Assembly: GCA_015056365.1 (NCBI GenBank)
Contig: SVGM01000009.1
Location: 83,782-147,781 of the forward strand
Origin: Clostridiales bacterium
GTDB taxonomy: Bacteria; Bacillota; Clostridia; Christensenellales; Aristaeellaceae
DNA length: 64,000 nt
Direction: 5' to 3'
Shown here: piece after piece, positions 32,015-39,120 of the stretch
How the letters are laid out: every line of letters starts with the position of its first letter
Numbering within the stretch: the first letter of the stretch is position 1
Notes under the pieces: generated by a model
What the model was told of the DNA's origin: nothing
Databases searched by the model: none
What the model saw: the letters and a program-made list of their open reading frames with translations, nothing else
Position numbers and translations under genes: made by a program

Positions 32015-32251
32015 TCACTCCTTGTTTTCCTCGGGGAAAACGCTCAGTATGGGCGCAACGTCCAAACCCTTCTGGCAGTCCAGATAGTTCTTGTTGATCT
32101 TGCACACCAGACCGCTCAGGGCGATGACGCCGATCAGGTTGGGGATCATCATCAGACCGTTGAAGGTGTCGGAGATGTCCCAGGCCAGGGAGGAGGCCAG
32201 CAGCGCGCCGAAGAGAACCATCACTAGGTGTCGGCTTTGCACCTTCGGCAC
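32015..32251 (-). pseudogene. Remnant of a sodium:alanine symporter (AGCS family), C-terminal fragment
   Basis: About 78 codons remain. The segment LFGALLASSLAWDISDTFNG followed by LMMIPNLIGVIALSGLV is characteristic of the last two membrane helices of sodium:alanine symporters, which are normally about 450-500 residues. Homology begins abruptly near 32222, with unrelated sequence upstream (PKVQSRH at the N-end). No ribosome-binding site was found, and the region 32252-32420 holds no matching 5' part, so most of the gene has been deleted. The terminator at 31915-31966 probably belonged to it. Confidence 0.75.
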
Positions 32252-32421
32252 TCATCAACATGAGATTCTCCGGAGTTCCCTCCGCCCACAGTCCTCTGAC
32301 AAATCCTGCAGGCTTCGTAGAGATGCGACTTTTTTACTGATTCTGTCGAAGACTGTCAAGGGATATGGCACCGATTTCTGTATATCCTTTGTATTTCGGA
32401 TGCTATTGCAATGGAAAAGGA

Positions 32422-32452
32422 AAAACCCTGCAACACGAAGTTGCAGGGTTTT
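32422..32452 (-). terminator. Terminator of tRNA-Arg
   Basis: On the minus strand a 13-base stem (AAAACCCTGCAAC pairing) with a short TTCGT-type loop runs from the tRNA 3' end and finishes in TTTTT. Confidence 0.85.
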
Positions 32453-32528
32453 GGTGAGCCCGGCGGGATTCGAACCCACGACCTTTTGATTCGTAGTCAA
32501 ACACTCTATCCAGCTGAGCTACGAGCCC
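32452..32528 (-). tRNA. tRNA-Arg (anticodon ACG)
   Basis: A complete cloverleaf on the minus strand. The acceptor stem begins GGGCTCG and pairs with CGGGCTC (two G-T pairs); TAGCTCAG starts the D arm; the anticodon arm is TTTGA-CTACGAA-TCAAA, giving ACG; the T arm is GTGGG-TTCGAAT-CCCGC. The CCA end is encoded. ACG is read as ICG after deamination by TadA and decodes CGU, CGC and CGA. Confidence 0.95.
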
Positions 32529-32699
32529 ACATACTGCTTTGCTCAAGCAGCTTGATTATTATAGCACACCCTGCGAAAAATGCAAGGGGTTTGCCAAAGT
32601 TTTTTTCGAAAAGATCACCCTGCACCGGCCGCGGTCTGCCGTGCTTTGTTCATCCCTTGTTTTCTTTATTTTTTTGCATCTTGTACGCGCTTTCCTTGG

Positions 32700-32728
32700 T
32701 TGACAAACCCTGCGAGCCATGCTATGAT
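32700..32728 (+). promoter_or_regulatory. Promoter of amino-acid ABC operon
   Basis: Perfect TTGACA (32700-32705), a 17-base spacer and TATGAT (32723-32728). Confidence 0.82.
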
Positions 32729-32729
32729 G

Positions 32730-32765
32730 TTTTCAGTTCATCGTGCTAAAGCGCTGAACTGAAAA
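32730..32765 (+). promoter_or_regulatory. Perfect inverted repeat at the transcript 5' end
   Basis: TTTTCAGTTCA (32730-32740) and TGAACTGAAAA (32755-32765) are perfect complements separated by 14 bases. The repeat begins right after the -10 box, so it is either a repressor operator or a 5' stem-loop that protects the mRNA. Confidence 0.6.
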
Positions 32766-32791
32766 CAGACTGTTATGCGGAGGAAATGAAA

Positions 32792-33574
32792 ATGAAGAAA
32801 TTGTTGGTCGTCCTGATGGCGTTGATGATGGCTTTTACCATGGTGACTGCGGTTGCTGAGGAAGCCAGTGATAAGCAGTACGTAATCGACAAGGGCGTGC
32901 TGGTTGTTGGTATCACCGATTTCGCTCCCATGGATTACAAGGATGAAAACGGCGAATGGATCGGCTTCGACGCTGACCTGGCCCGTGCCTTTGCTGCCAA
33001 GCTGGGCGTCAATGTTGAATTTGTGGAGATCGACTGGGACAACAAGATCCTGGAGCTGGACGGCAAGGCCGTTGACTGCATCTGGAATGGTATGACCCTC
33101 ACCGACGCTGTGATGACCGCCATGGAGTGCTCCAACCCCTACATGAACAATGCTCAGGTCGTGGTCGTTCCCGCCGCTAAGGCTGACCAGTACCAGACCG
33201 TGGAAAGCCTTGCTGGCCTGGCCTTCGCCGCAGAAGCTGGCAGTGCCGGCGAAGCTGAGGTGACCGCTCTGGGCCTCAACTGCACCCCCGTGGCTACTCA
33301 GGCTGACGCGCTGATGGAAGTTGCCTCCGGCACCTCCGACGCCGCCGTTATCGACGCTCTCATGGCCGCTGCCATGATCGGCGAAGGCACCAACTACGCT
33401 GACCTGACCTACACCGTGAGCCTGAACAGCGAAGAGTACGGCGTTGGTTTCCGCAAGGGCTCCGATCTGGCTGCCGAGCTCAATGCTTTCCTGGTGGAAG
33501 CTGCTGCCGACGGTTCCCTGCAGGCCATCGCTGAAGCCTACCTGGTGCAGGCTGCCCTGATCAATCAGCAGTAA
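32792..33574 (+). CDS. Amino-acid ABC transporter substrate-binding protein
   Basis: A 260-residue exported protein of the SBP_bac_3 family. A signal peptide (about 1-22, ending TAVAEE) has no cysteine at all, so it is not a lipoprotein. The mature fold shows KGVLVVGITDFAPMDYKDENG, IGFDADLARAFAAKLGV, and the ligand region DCIWNGMTLTDAVMTAMECSNPYM. The ATG at 32792 is chosen because GGAGG (32779-32783) is eight bases away; the ATG at 32786 is only two bases from it. Permease and ATPase genes follow, so this is a polar amino acid uptake system; the exact amino acid is unknown. Confidence 0.9.
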   Translation: MKKLLVVLMALMMAFTMVTAVAEEASDKQYVIDKGVLVVGITDFAPMDYKDENGEWIGFDADLARAFAAKLGVNVEFVEIDWDNKILELDGKAVDCIWNGMTLTDAVMTAMECSNPYMNNAQVVVVPAAKADQYQTVESLAGLAFAAEAGSAGEAEVTALGLNCTPVATQADALMEVASGTSDAAVIDALMAAAMIGEGTNYADLTYTVSLNSEEYGVGFRKGSDLAAELNAFLVEAAADGSLQAIAEAYLVQAALINQQ

Positions 33575-33595
33575 ACCTGTTTGCAACGTATCATT

Positions 33596-33623
33596 GGGGA
33601 AATCGCCAGCCGGCGATTTCCCC
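33596..33623 (+). promoter_or_regulatory. Intercistronic stem-loop after binding-protein gene
   Basis: A perfect 12-bp stem (33596-33607 with 33612-33623) with an AGCC loop and no T run. In binding-protein operons such hairpins stabilise the upstream message, which fits the need for more binding protein than permease. Confidence 0.6.
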
Positions 33624-33664
33624 GTTTCCGCTTATAAGCTTTTTCCGAGAAAGTTGGATCGACT

Positions 33665-34363
33665 ATGCAGCAACTATTCGAACAGATCACCCAGCAGATG
33701 CCCATTGTCTTCCGCTCCCTGAACCAGGGCTTTCTGCAGACGCTGCGTCTGTTTTTTGTGACCCTTCTGGGCGCTCTGCCTCTTGGTCTGGTGATCTCCT
33801 TTGGCTCCATGAGCCGCTTTAAACCCCTGAAATGGCTCACCCGCATCTTTGTGGGTATCATCCGCGGTACCCCGCTGATGATCCAGCTGCTGATTTTCTT
33901 TTACTTCCCCGGCCTTGTGCTCAAAAACAACATCTGGGGCAGCGGCGAAGCCGGTCGCTTCACGGCGGCGTCCATTGCATTCATCATCAATTATGCCTGC
34001 TATTTTTCTGAAATCTACCGCGGCGGCATTCAGGGCATTCCTGTGGGTCAGGAAGAAGCCGGTCTGGTGCTTGGCATGAAGCCCGCGCAGATCTTCTTCA
34101 AAGTCAAGCTGCTGCAAATGATTAAGCGTATCGTGCCGCCCATTTCCAACGAGATCATCACCCTTGTCAAGGATACCTCCCTGGCGCGCATCATCGCGCT
34201 GCAGGAGATCATCTGGGCCGGTCAGGCTTTTATGAAGGGCAGTCAGGGCATCTCCGGCGCCATCTGGCCGCTGTTCTTCACCGGCGTGTACTATCTGGTA
34301 TGGAACGGCGTGCTTAGTTGGCTGCTGGGTAAGCTGGAGAAAAAGATGGACTATTTCAGGTAA
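33665..34363 (+). CDS. Amino-acid ABC transporter permease
   Basis: A 232-residue HisM/GlnP-type permease with about five membrane helices. The N-terminal IVFRSLNQGFLQTLRLFFVT precedes the family signature IIRGTPLMIQLLIFFYFPG, and the ATPase-coupling EAA loop is seen as EEAGLVLGMKPAQIFFKV. NEIITLVKDTSLARIIALQEI is also typical. A single permease implies a homodimer. It lies between the binding-protein and ATPase genes; its stop is 13 bases from the ATPase start. Confidence 0.93.
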   Translation: MQQLFEQITQQMPIVFRSLNQGFLQTLRLFFVTLLGALPLGLVISFGSMSRFKPLKWLTRIFVGIIRGTPLMIQLLIFFYFPGLVLKNNIWGSGEAGRFTAASIAFIINYACYFSEIYRGGIQGIPVGQEEAGLVLGMKPAQIFFKVKLLQMIKRIVPPISNEIITLVKDTSLARIIALQEIIWAGQAFMKGSQGISGAIWPLFFTGVYYLVWNGVLSWLLGKLEKKMDYFR

Positions 34364-34376
34364 GGAGGTGGAGCAA

Positions 34377-35165
34377 ATGTCAATTTTGCAAGTGGAACAA
34401 TTGGAAAAGAGCTTTGGTGCAACAAAGGTTCTGGATGGCATCAGCTTCACCATGGAACAGGGCGAGGTGCTTTCCATGATCGGTTCCTCCGGCAGCGGAA
34501 AAACCACGCTGCTGCGCTGCCTGAACTTTCTGGAAAAGCCCAACGGCGGCCGGATTCTCATGGGCGACGAAGTGCTCTTCGATGCTGCCGACGCCCGAAC
34601 GCTGAGGGAAAGCGAGATTCGCAAAAAGCGTCTGCATTTCGGTCTGGTTTTCCAGAACTTCAACCTTTTTCCCCAGTATACGGCGCTGCAGAATGTGGTG
34701 CTGGCCAAGGAACTGCTGGCACGTGAACAGCCGGACTACAAGAAAAACAAGCATCAGATCCGTGCCGAGATCGAGGAAGCCGCGCAAAACCTGCTGATCC
34801 AAATGGGGCTGAAGGACAAGATGAAGCACTATCCCCACCAGCTGTCCGGCGGTCAGTGTCAGCGCGTGGCCATTGCCCGTGCTCTGAACCTGCAGCCTGA
34901 TATCCTCTGCTTCGATGAACCCACCTCTGCGCTGGATCCTGAACTCACCGGCGAAGTGCTCAAGGTCATCCGTGAGCTGGCTGACAAGAACACCACCATG
35001 ATCATTGTCACTCACGAGATGAGCTTTGCCCGGGACGTGGCCAGCAAGGTCATCTTCATGGACGGCGGAAAGATCTGCGAGATGGGCTCTCCTCAGGAAG
35101 TTTTCGAGAACCCGCAGAAGGAACGCACCCGCCAGTTCCTCTCGAATTACAAAAACAATATGTAA
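34377..35165 (+). CDS. Amino-acid ABC transporter ATP-binding protein
   Basis: A 262-residue ATPase of the polar-amino-acid (GlnQ/HisP) group. Walker A is GSSGSGKTTLLRCLNFLE, the Q-loop is GLVFQNFNLFPQYTALQNV, the signature is LSGGQCQRVAIARAL, Walker B is DILCFDEPTSALDPEL, and the switch His is in IIVTHEMSFARDVA. The ATG at 34377 has GGAGG eight bases upstream; the GTG at 34368 overlaps that site and is rejected. It is the last gene of the operon, followed by a strong terminator at 35174-35220. Confidence 0.94.
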   Translation: MSILQVEQLEKSFGATKVLDGISFTMEQGEVLSMIGSSGSGKTTLLRCLNFLEKPNGGRILMGDEVLFDAADARTLRESEIRKKRLHFGLVFQNFNLFPQYTALQNVVLAKELLAREQPDYKKNKHQIRAEIEEAAQNLLIQMGLKDKMKHYPHQLSGGQCQRVAIARALNLQPDILCFDEPTSALDPELTGEVLKVIRELADKNTTMIIVTHEMSFARDVASKVIFMDGGKICEMGSPQEVFENPQKERTRQFLSNYKNNM

Positions 35166-35173
35166 TTCTTCTC

Positions 35174-35220
35174 ACACAAAGAAGCCGCCCGGACAACCGA
35201 TCTGGACGGCTTCTTTGTGT
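35174..35220. terminator. Bidirectional terminator
   Basis: A long stem (35174-35193 with 35201-35220, a few mismatches) built on AAAGAAGCCG/CGGCTTCTTT separates the amino-acid ABC operon from the convergent fucosidase gene. Confidence 0.85.
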
Positions 35221-35226
35221 TTCTTG

Positions 35227-36702
35227 TCAATCGATTTGGATCTTGATGACCACGGGCTTGTCCGTACGCACCCAGGGTGCTTCCACGTTAAGTCCTTCTG
35301 CGTCCCGCTTCCATGCCGGAGCCTCATCGCTGCCCAGCACGCTCACATTCCGGACGATGCCATGGAATACCGGTAGGCGCGAAGCGTCCGCTTCCGCAAG
35401 GGAACGGATGACCACTCGGCCGTCCTCCGGCCAGGAGAGTACCGTTGCATACAAATTGCTGCCGTTGACGGTAAAGCGGATGTCCTCGGATGTGAACACC
35501 TTCTCCTTGGCGTCGGTGAACTGTCCCTCTTCCACTGCCGTGGGGCCTTCGGCCGCCTTGCGCCATACCTTCGTGCCGTATATGGCCTCGCCGTTGACGC
35601 TCATCCACTGACCGATCTCCTGCAGCACCGCCGTATCCTCCGGACCAATGGTACCGTCAGGTTTGGGGCCCACATTCAAAAGCAGCGTGCCATTCTTGCT
35701 CACGATGTCCACCAGGTCGCAAATCAGGCCCTTGGCAGACTTATAGCTGTTGCCCTCTGTGTAGCACCAGCTGTTGCGGGCAATGGCCGTGTCCGTCTGC
35801 CAGAAGTAGGGCTTTACCTCTGCAAACTGACCCCGCTCCACATCCGGCACAGCGGTGCCAAACATAAACGCCTCATGCTTGTAGTTGATGGCCACCTCAA
35901 CGCCCCACTGGGCAGCCCGGTTATAGTAATAAGCCGCCAGCTTTTTCAGGTACGGCTTCATGGCGCTGTGCTGGATCCACCAATCGAAATACAATAGCCG
36001 CGGCTGGTAGCGGTCGATGAGCTCGCAGGTTCTCACCAACCAATCCTGCAAAAACTCCTCCGAAGGCTCGGGCTTGCTGTACAGATCCTGAAAATCAGGC
36101 TCTGGCATAGCCGGCCAGTACAGATCGCCGCGCTTCAGGGGTTCTTTCACATCGCTGTCAAAGGTCTTGCCATGGCCCATAAAGAACCAGTGTTCTGCTC
36201 GATGGGAAGACGCACCCACGGTCAGCCCACGGTCTTCGCAGCTTTTTTTCAACTCGCCCAGTACGTCCCGCATGGGGCCCTTTTCATAGGCGTTCCAATG
36301 AGAGACCTCACTTCGGTACATCTGGAAACCGTCGTGATGCTCGGCTACGGGCACCACATACCTTGCGCCTGCCTGCCGAAACAGCTCCGCCCACTTCTCC
36401 GGATCAAACTGCTCCGCCTTGAACATGGGAATGAAATCCTTGTAGCCGAAGTCCTTATGCTCGCCATAGGTTTTCACATGATGCTCATATTCCGGCTGCT
36501 CTTTGTGATACATATTCCGGGGATACCATTCGCACCAGAAACTGGGTACGCTGTAAACGCCCCAATGAATGAAGATACCGAACTTGGAATTGCGGTACCA
36601 TTGAGGCACCTGAAATGCGGAAAGCGACTCCCAGGTATCCTGAAACGGTCCCTGGCTGATGACCTTATCAATTTTCTCCAGATACGGTTTCAAATCGTAC
36701 AT
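35227..36702 (-). CDS. Alpha-L-fucosidase (GH29)
   Basis: A 491-residue glycoside hydrolase family 29 enzyme that releases alpha-L-fucose from glycans such as host mucin or plant xyloglucan. The barrel (about residues 30-370) contains WYRNSKFGIFIHWGVYSVPS, ARYVVPVAEHHDGFQMYRS, and the nucleophile Asp in RLLYFDWWIQ; NGTLLLNVGPKPDGTI is also diagnostic. The C-terminal beta domain follows. There is no signal peptide, so it acts on imported oligosaccharides. The ATG at 36702 follows AGGAGGGGA. It has its own promoter (36753-36725) downstream of the sugar-transporter terminator. Confidence 0.93.
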   Translation of the reverse strand: MYDLKPYLEKIDKVISQGPFQDTWESLSAFQVPQWYRNSKFGIFIHWGVYSVPSFWCEWYPRNMYHKEQPEYEHHVKTYGEHKDFGYKDFIPMFKAEQFDPEKWAELFRQAGARYVVPVAEHHDGFQMYRSEVSHWNAYEKGPMRDVLGELKKSCEDRGLTVGASSHRAEHWFFMGHGKTFDSDVKEPLKRGDLYWPAMPEPDFQDLYSKPEPSEEFLQDWLVRTCELIDRYQPRLLYFDWWIQHSAMKPYLKKLAAYYYNRAAQWGVEVAINYKHEAFMFGTAVPDVERGQFAEVKPYFWQTDTAIARNSWCYTEGNSYKSAKGLICDLVDIVSKNGTLLLNVGPKPDGTIGPEDTAVLQEIGQWMSVNGEAIYGTKVWRKAAEGPTAVEEGQFTDAKEKVFTSEDIRFTVNGSNLYATVLSWPEDGRVVIRSLAEADASRLPVFHGIVRNVSVLGSDEAPAWKRDAEGLNVEAPWVRTDKPVVIKIQID

Positions 36703-36724
36703 ATTCTCCCCTCCTGTGCTTATC

Positions 36725-36753
36725 ATAGTAGCAGATTTCCACATCATCCGCAA
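36725..36753 (-). promoter_or_regulatory. Promoter of fucosidase gene
   Basis: On the minus strand: TTGCGG (36753-36748), a 17-base spacer and TACTAT (36730-36725). Confidence 0.65.
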
Positions 36754-36766
36754 TCTGCCTACGAAC

Positions 36767-36803
36767 AAAAAACTGCCTCAAATGCGCGTAGCACTTGAGG
36801 CAG
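36767..36803 (-). terminator. Terminator of sugar-transporter transcript
   Basis: On the minus strand a 9-bp stem (36803-36795 with 36781-36773) is followed by TTTTTT. It lies 350 bases beyond the last permease gene. Confidence 0.8.
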
Positions 36804-36805
36804 GG

Positions 36806-37156
36806 TTGATGTGTCGGGAACAAGGGATTCCCTCTGTTTGGGTTCCGTCGGTTCAGCGTTTTACCGGTCGCTGTAGGCACAGCAGAAAACTGTCTGGCAC
36901 AGAGGAACGATACACTGTGAAGCATACTCGCTCTGGACCCTAATCCTTCAGCACAGGTCACAGGGGTAACTAAATGCCCTGGCTTTCAAGACCTTCAGGA
37001 TCATAGCCGCAGTTCGTTACTGCGACAATCAGACCGAAATCCGCGTTATGTGTTCTCTCTCAGTCTGAACAATGCTGTGCTCGTGCCGGCTGTTCTTTCC
37101 GATGTACTCATCTGCATCGGGAAAGGATCGCTGCTCCTTACGCTATACAGCTGGGA
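36806..37156 (-). other. Long structured 3' untranslated region, no gene seen
   Basis: About 350 bases between the last permease gene and its terminator hold no convincing ORF. Hairpins occur at 37102-37131 (CTTTCCGATG with CATCGGGAAAG) and near 36999-37015 (CGCAGT/ACTGCG), and CAGAC/GTCTG arms pair around 37030-37065. AAGGAG follows the permease stop on the minus strand but no good start codon is spaced from it. It could be a 3'-derived small RNA or plain UTR. Confidence 0.4.
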
Positions 37157-38083
37157 TTAGCCCTTAACGCCGCCCAGCACCATACCGGTAACGAAGTAGC
37201 GCTGCAGGAAGGGGTAGACGAGCAGGATGGGCAGCGCAGAGACCACGGTGATGGCGCAACGGATGGTCACGGGCGTGGACTTGGCAGCTGCCTGACTGGC
37301 CAGAGCGTCAACGGAAGCGTTGGCTGCGTTGGCGGTGTTCATGGATGTAGCCAGCTTCATCTTCAGCAGGTACTGCAGGGTGTGCAGGTACTTCTTACCA
37401 CCGTTGTACAGCTGGGTGTCGAACCACTGGTTCCAGCTGCCGACGGCAACGAACAGCGCGACCGTGGCCAGCACGGGGGTGCACAGGGGGAAGATGATCT
37501 GCCAGAAGATACGCATGTCGTTAGCGCCGTCGATACGGGCAGATTCTGCCAGAGCTTCCGGCAGACCCTGAATGTAGGTACGGATAACGATCATGTTGAA
37601 GCAGCTGAACATGGTGGGGATAATGTACACCCAGAAGGTCTTGCTCAGCTTCAGCGTGCGGTGGATCAGCAGGAAGTTGGGAATCAGACCGGCGTTAACA
37701 TACATGGTCAGAACCACAGCCAGCGTGATGAACTTGCGGAACACATACTCCTTACGGCTGAGGGCGAATGCCAGCATGGAGGTAAAGAACAGGTTCAGGA
37801 TGGTGGTGATAACCGTACGGGCAACGGAGATACCGAAGGCATTCCAGGTCAGCTTGTCGCTGAGCAGGGTATTGTAGGCCTCGGTGCTGAACTTACGGGG
37901 CCACAGACCGATACCGCCGCGAACTGCGTCGATGCCGTCGTTGAAGGAGATGGCCACAGTATTCACAACCGGGAAAAGGGTAACAAACATCAGAATGCAA
38001 AGGATGATGCCGTTGACAATGGGGAATACCACATCCTGTTGCATAGGCTTTTTCGCCTTTTTGTTGTACGTAACAGAAGTCAC
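37157..38083 (-). CDS. Carbohydrate ABC transporter permease (LplC/YtcP type)
   Basis: A 308-residue inner-membrane permease with six hydrophobic segments. The opening VFPIVNGIILCILMFVTLFPVVN, the segment AGLIPNFLLIHRTLKLSKTFWVYIIP, the coupling EAA loop LPEALAESARIDGANDMRIFWQIIFP and the ending RYFVTGMVLGGVKG are diagnostic of the LplC branch, which imports complex oligosaccharides. A GTG start at 38083 has GGAGGG seven bases upstream. It is the third gene of the transporter operon; no ATPase gene follows, so a shared MsmX-type ATPase elsewhere is likely. Confidence 0.92.
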   Translation of the reverse strand: MTSVTYNKKAKKPMQQDVVFPIVNGIILCILMFVTLFPVVNTVAISFNDGIDAVRGGIGLWPRKFSTEAYNTLLSDKLTWNAFGISVARTVITTILNLFFTSMLAFALSRKEYVFRKFITLAVVLTMYVNAGLIPNFLLIHRTLKLSKTFWVYIIPTMFSCFNMIVIRTYIQGLPEALAESARIDGANDMRIFWQIIFPLCTPVLATVALFVAVGSWNQWFDTQLYNGGKKYLHTLQYLLKMKLATSMNTANAANASVDALASQAAAKSTPVTIRCAITVVSALPILLVYPFLQRYFVTGMVLGGVKG

Positions 38084-38097
38084 AGCATATCCCTCCT

Positions 38098-39051
38098 TTA
38101 CAGCAGCGTATCTTCATCCAGTTTCTTGGCCACAAAATTGGCGGCGAAGAGCAGGATGATACCAATCACGCTCTTGAACATACCAGCCGCAATAGCACGG
38201 CCGTATTTGTTGTTCTGGATACCATATTCCAGCACAAACACATCAAGAGTCTGTGAGAAATCGTAAACTTGCTTGTTGCCCAGCAAGTACTGGAGTTCGA
38301 AACCAGCCTCCATCAAGTGGCCAATGTTCATGATGAGCAGCACCACGAATGTGGACTTGATGCCGGGCAGCGTAACGTTGAGAATGCGCTGGAAACGACC
38401 TGCGCCGTCGATGGCGGCAGCTTCGTACAGCGTGGGGTCGATGGAGGTCATGGTGGAAATATAGATGATGGAGTTCCAGCCAACTTCCTTCCAGATGTTG
38501 ATAAGACCAACAAGGAACCAGAAGTACTTGCCTTCACCCAGCCACCAGACGGGCTGATCGATAATCTTGGCTGCCAACAGCATCTGGTTAACGGGGCCGT
38601 CGGATACGAACATGTTCTGCGCCATACCCACGACAATAACCATACTCAGGAAGTGAGGCAGATAGGTGACCGTCTGCACCGTACGCTTAAAGCCACGGTT
38701 GCGGACTTCGTTAAGCAGAATGGCCAGCAGAATGGAAGCAAGAGTGCCAAAGACAAGGTTGATCACGCTCATGGCCAGCGTGTTTCTGAAACCGAGCCAG
38801 AAATATTTCTCATTAAAGAGCCATTTGAAATTGCCAAAGCCGATCCAGTCCGCACCTTTTTTAATGGTGGAAATGTCAAGGTTCTGGAATGCATAGCGCC
38901 AGCCCCACAGGGGATAATAGTTAAAGAGCATGACATACAAAAGCACCGGAATAGACATGACCATCAGCCATTTCTGATCCCAGAGTGTTTTCCAGATGCT
39001 CTTTTTCTTAGCGGGCTGCATCGGTTTGATGTTGGTAGCCGCACCGGTCAT
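38098..39051 (-). CDS. Carbohydrate ABC transporter permease (LplB/YteP type)
   Basis: A 317-residue permease with six membrane helices, partner of the LplC-type protein. Diagnostic segments are LLYVMLFNYYPLWGWRYAFQ, FWLGFRNTLAMSVINLVFGT, TYLPHFLSMVIVVGM and the coupling loop DPTLYEAAAIDGAGRFQRILNVTLPGI. The ATG at 39051 follows AAAGGGG; the upstream frame extends into the intercistronic hairpin at 39076-39104 and is rejected. The spacing to the next permease gene is 14 bases, so the two are co-translated. Confidence 0.92.
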   Translation of the reverse strand: MTGAATNIKPMQPAKKKSIWKTLWDQKWLMVMSIPVLLYVMLFNYYPLWGWRYAFQNLDISTIKKGADWIGFGNFKWLFNEKYFWLGFRNTLAMSVINLVFGTLASILLAILLNEVRNRGFKRTVQTVTYLPHFLSMVIVVGMAQNMFVSDGPVNQMLLAAKIIDQPVWWLGEGKYFWFLVGLINIWKEVGWNSIIYISTMTSIDPTLYEAAAIDGAGRFQRILNVTLPGIKSTFVVLLIMNIGHLMEAGFELQYLLGNKQVYDFSQTLDVFVLEYGIQNNKYGRAIAAGMFKSVIGIILLFAANFVAKKLDEDTLL

Positions 39052-39069
39052 AGATGTTACCCCTTTCCG

Positions 39070-39104
39070 AAAAAACCATGGGGAGAGACAAGCTCTCCCC
39101 ATGG
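39070..39104 (-). terminator. Intercistronic hairpin between binding protein and permease
   Basis: A perfect 12-bp stem (39076-39087 with 39093-39104), followed on the minus strand by TTTTT. It is probably a partial terminator or 3' stabiliser that keeps binding-protein transcripts more abundant than permease transcripts. Confidence 0.7.
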
Positions 39105-39120
39105 CATGAGAGATTCTGAA

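Noticed and set aside
32252..32420. Missing 5' part of the symporter gene
   Set aside because: I found no frame or motif matching the N-terminal part on either strand; the stretch holds nothing that I recognise.
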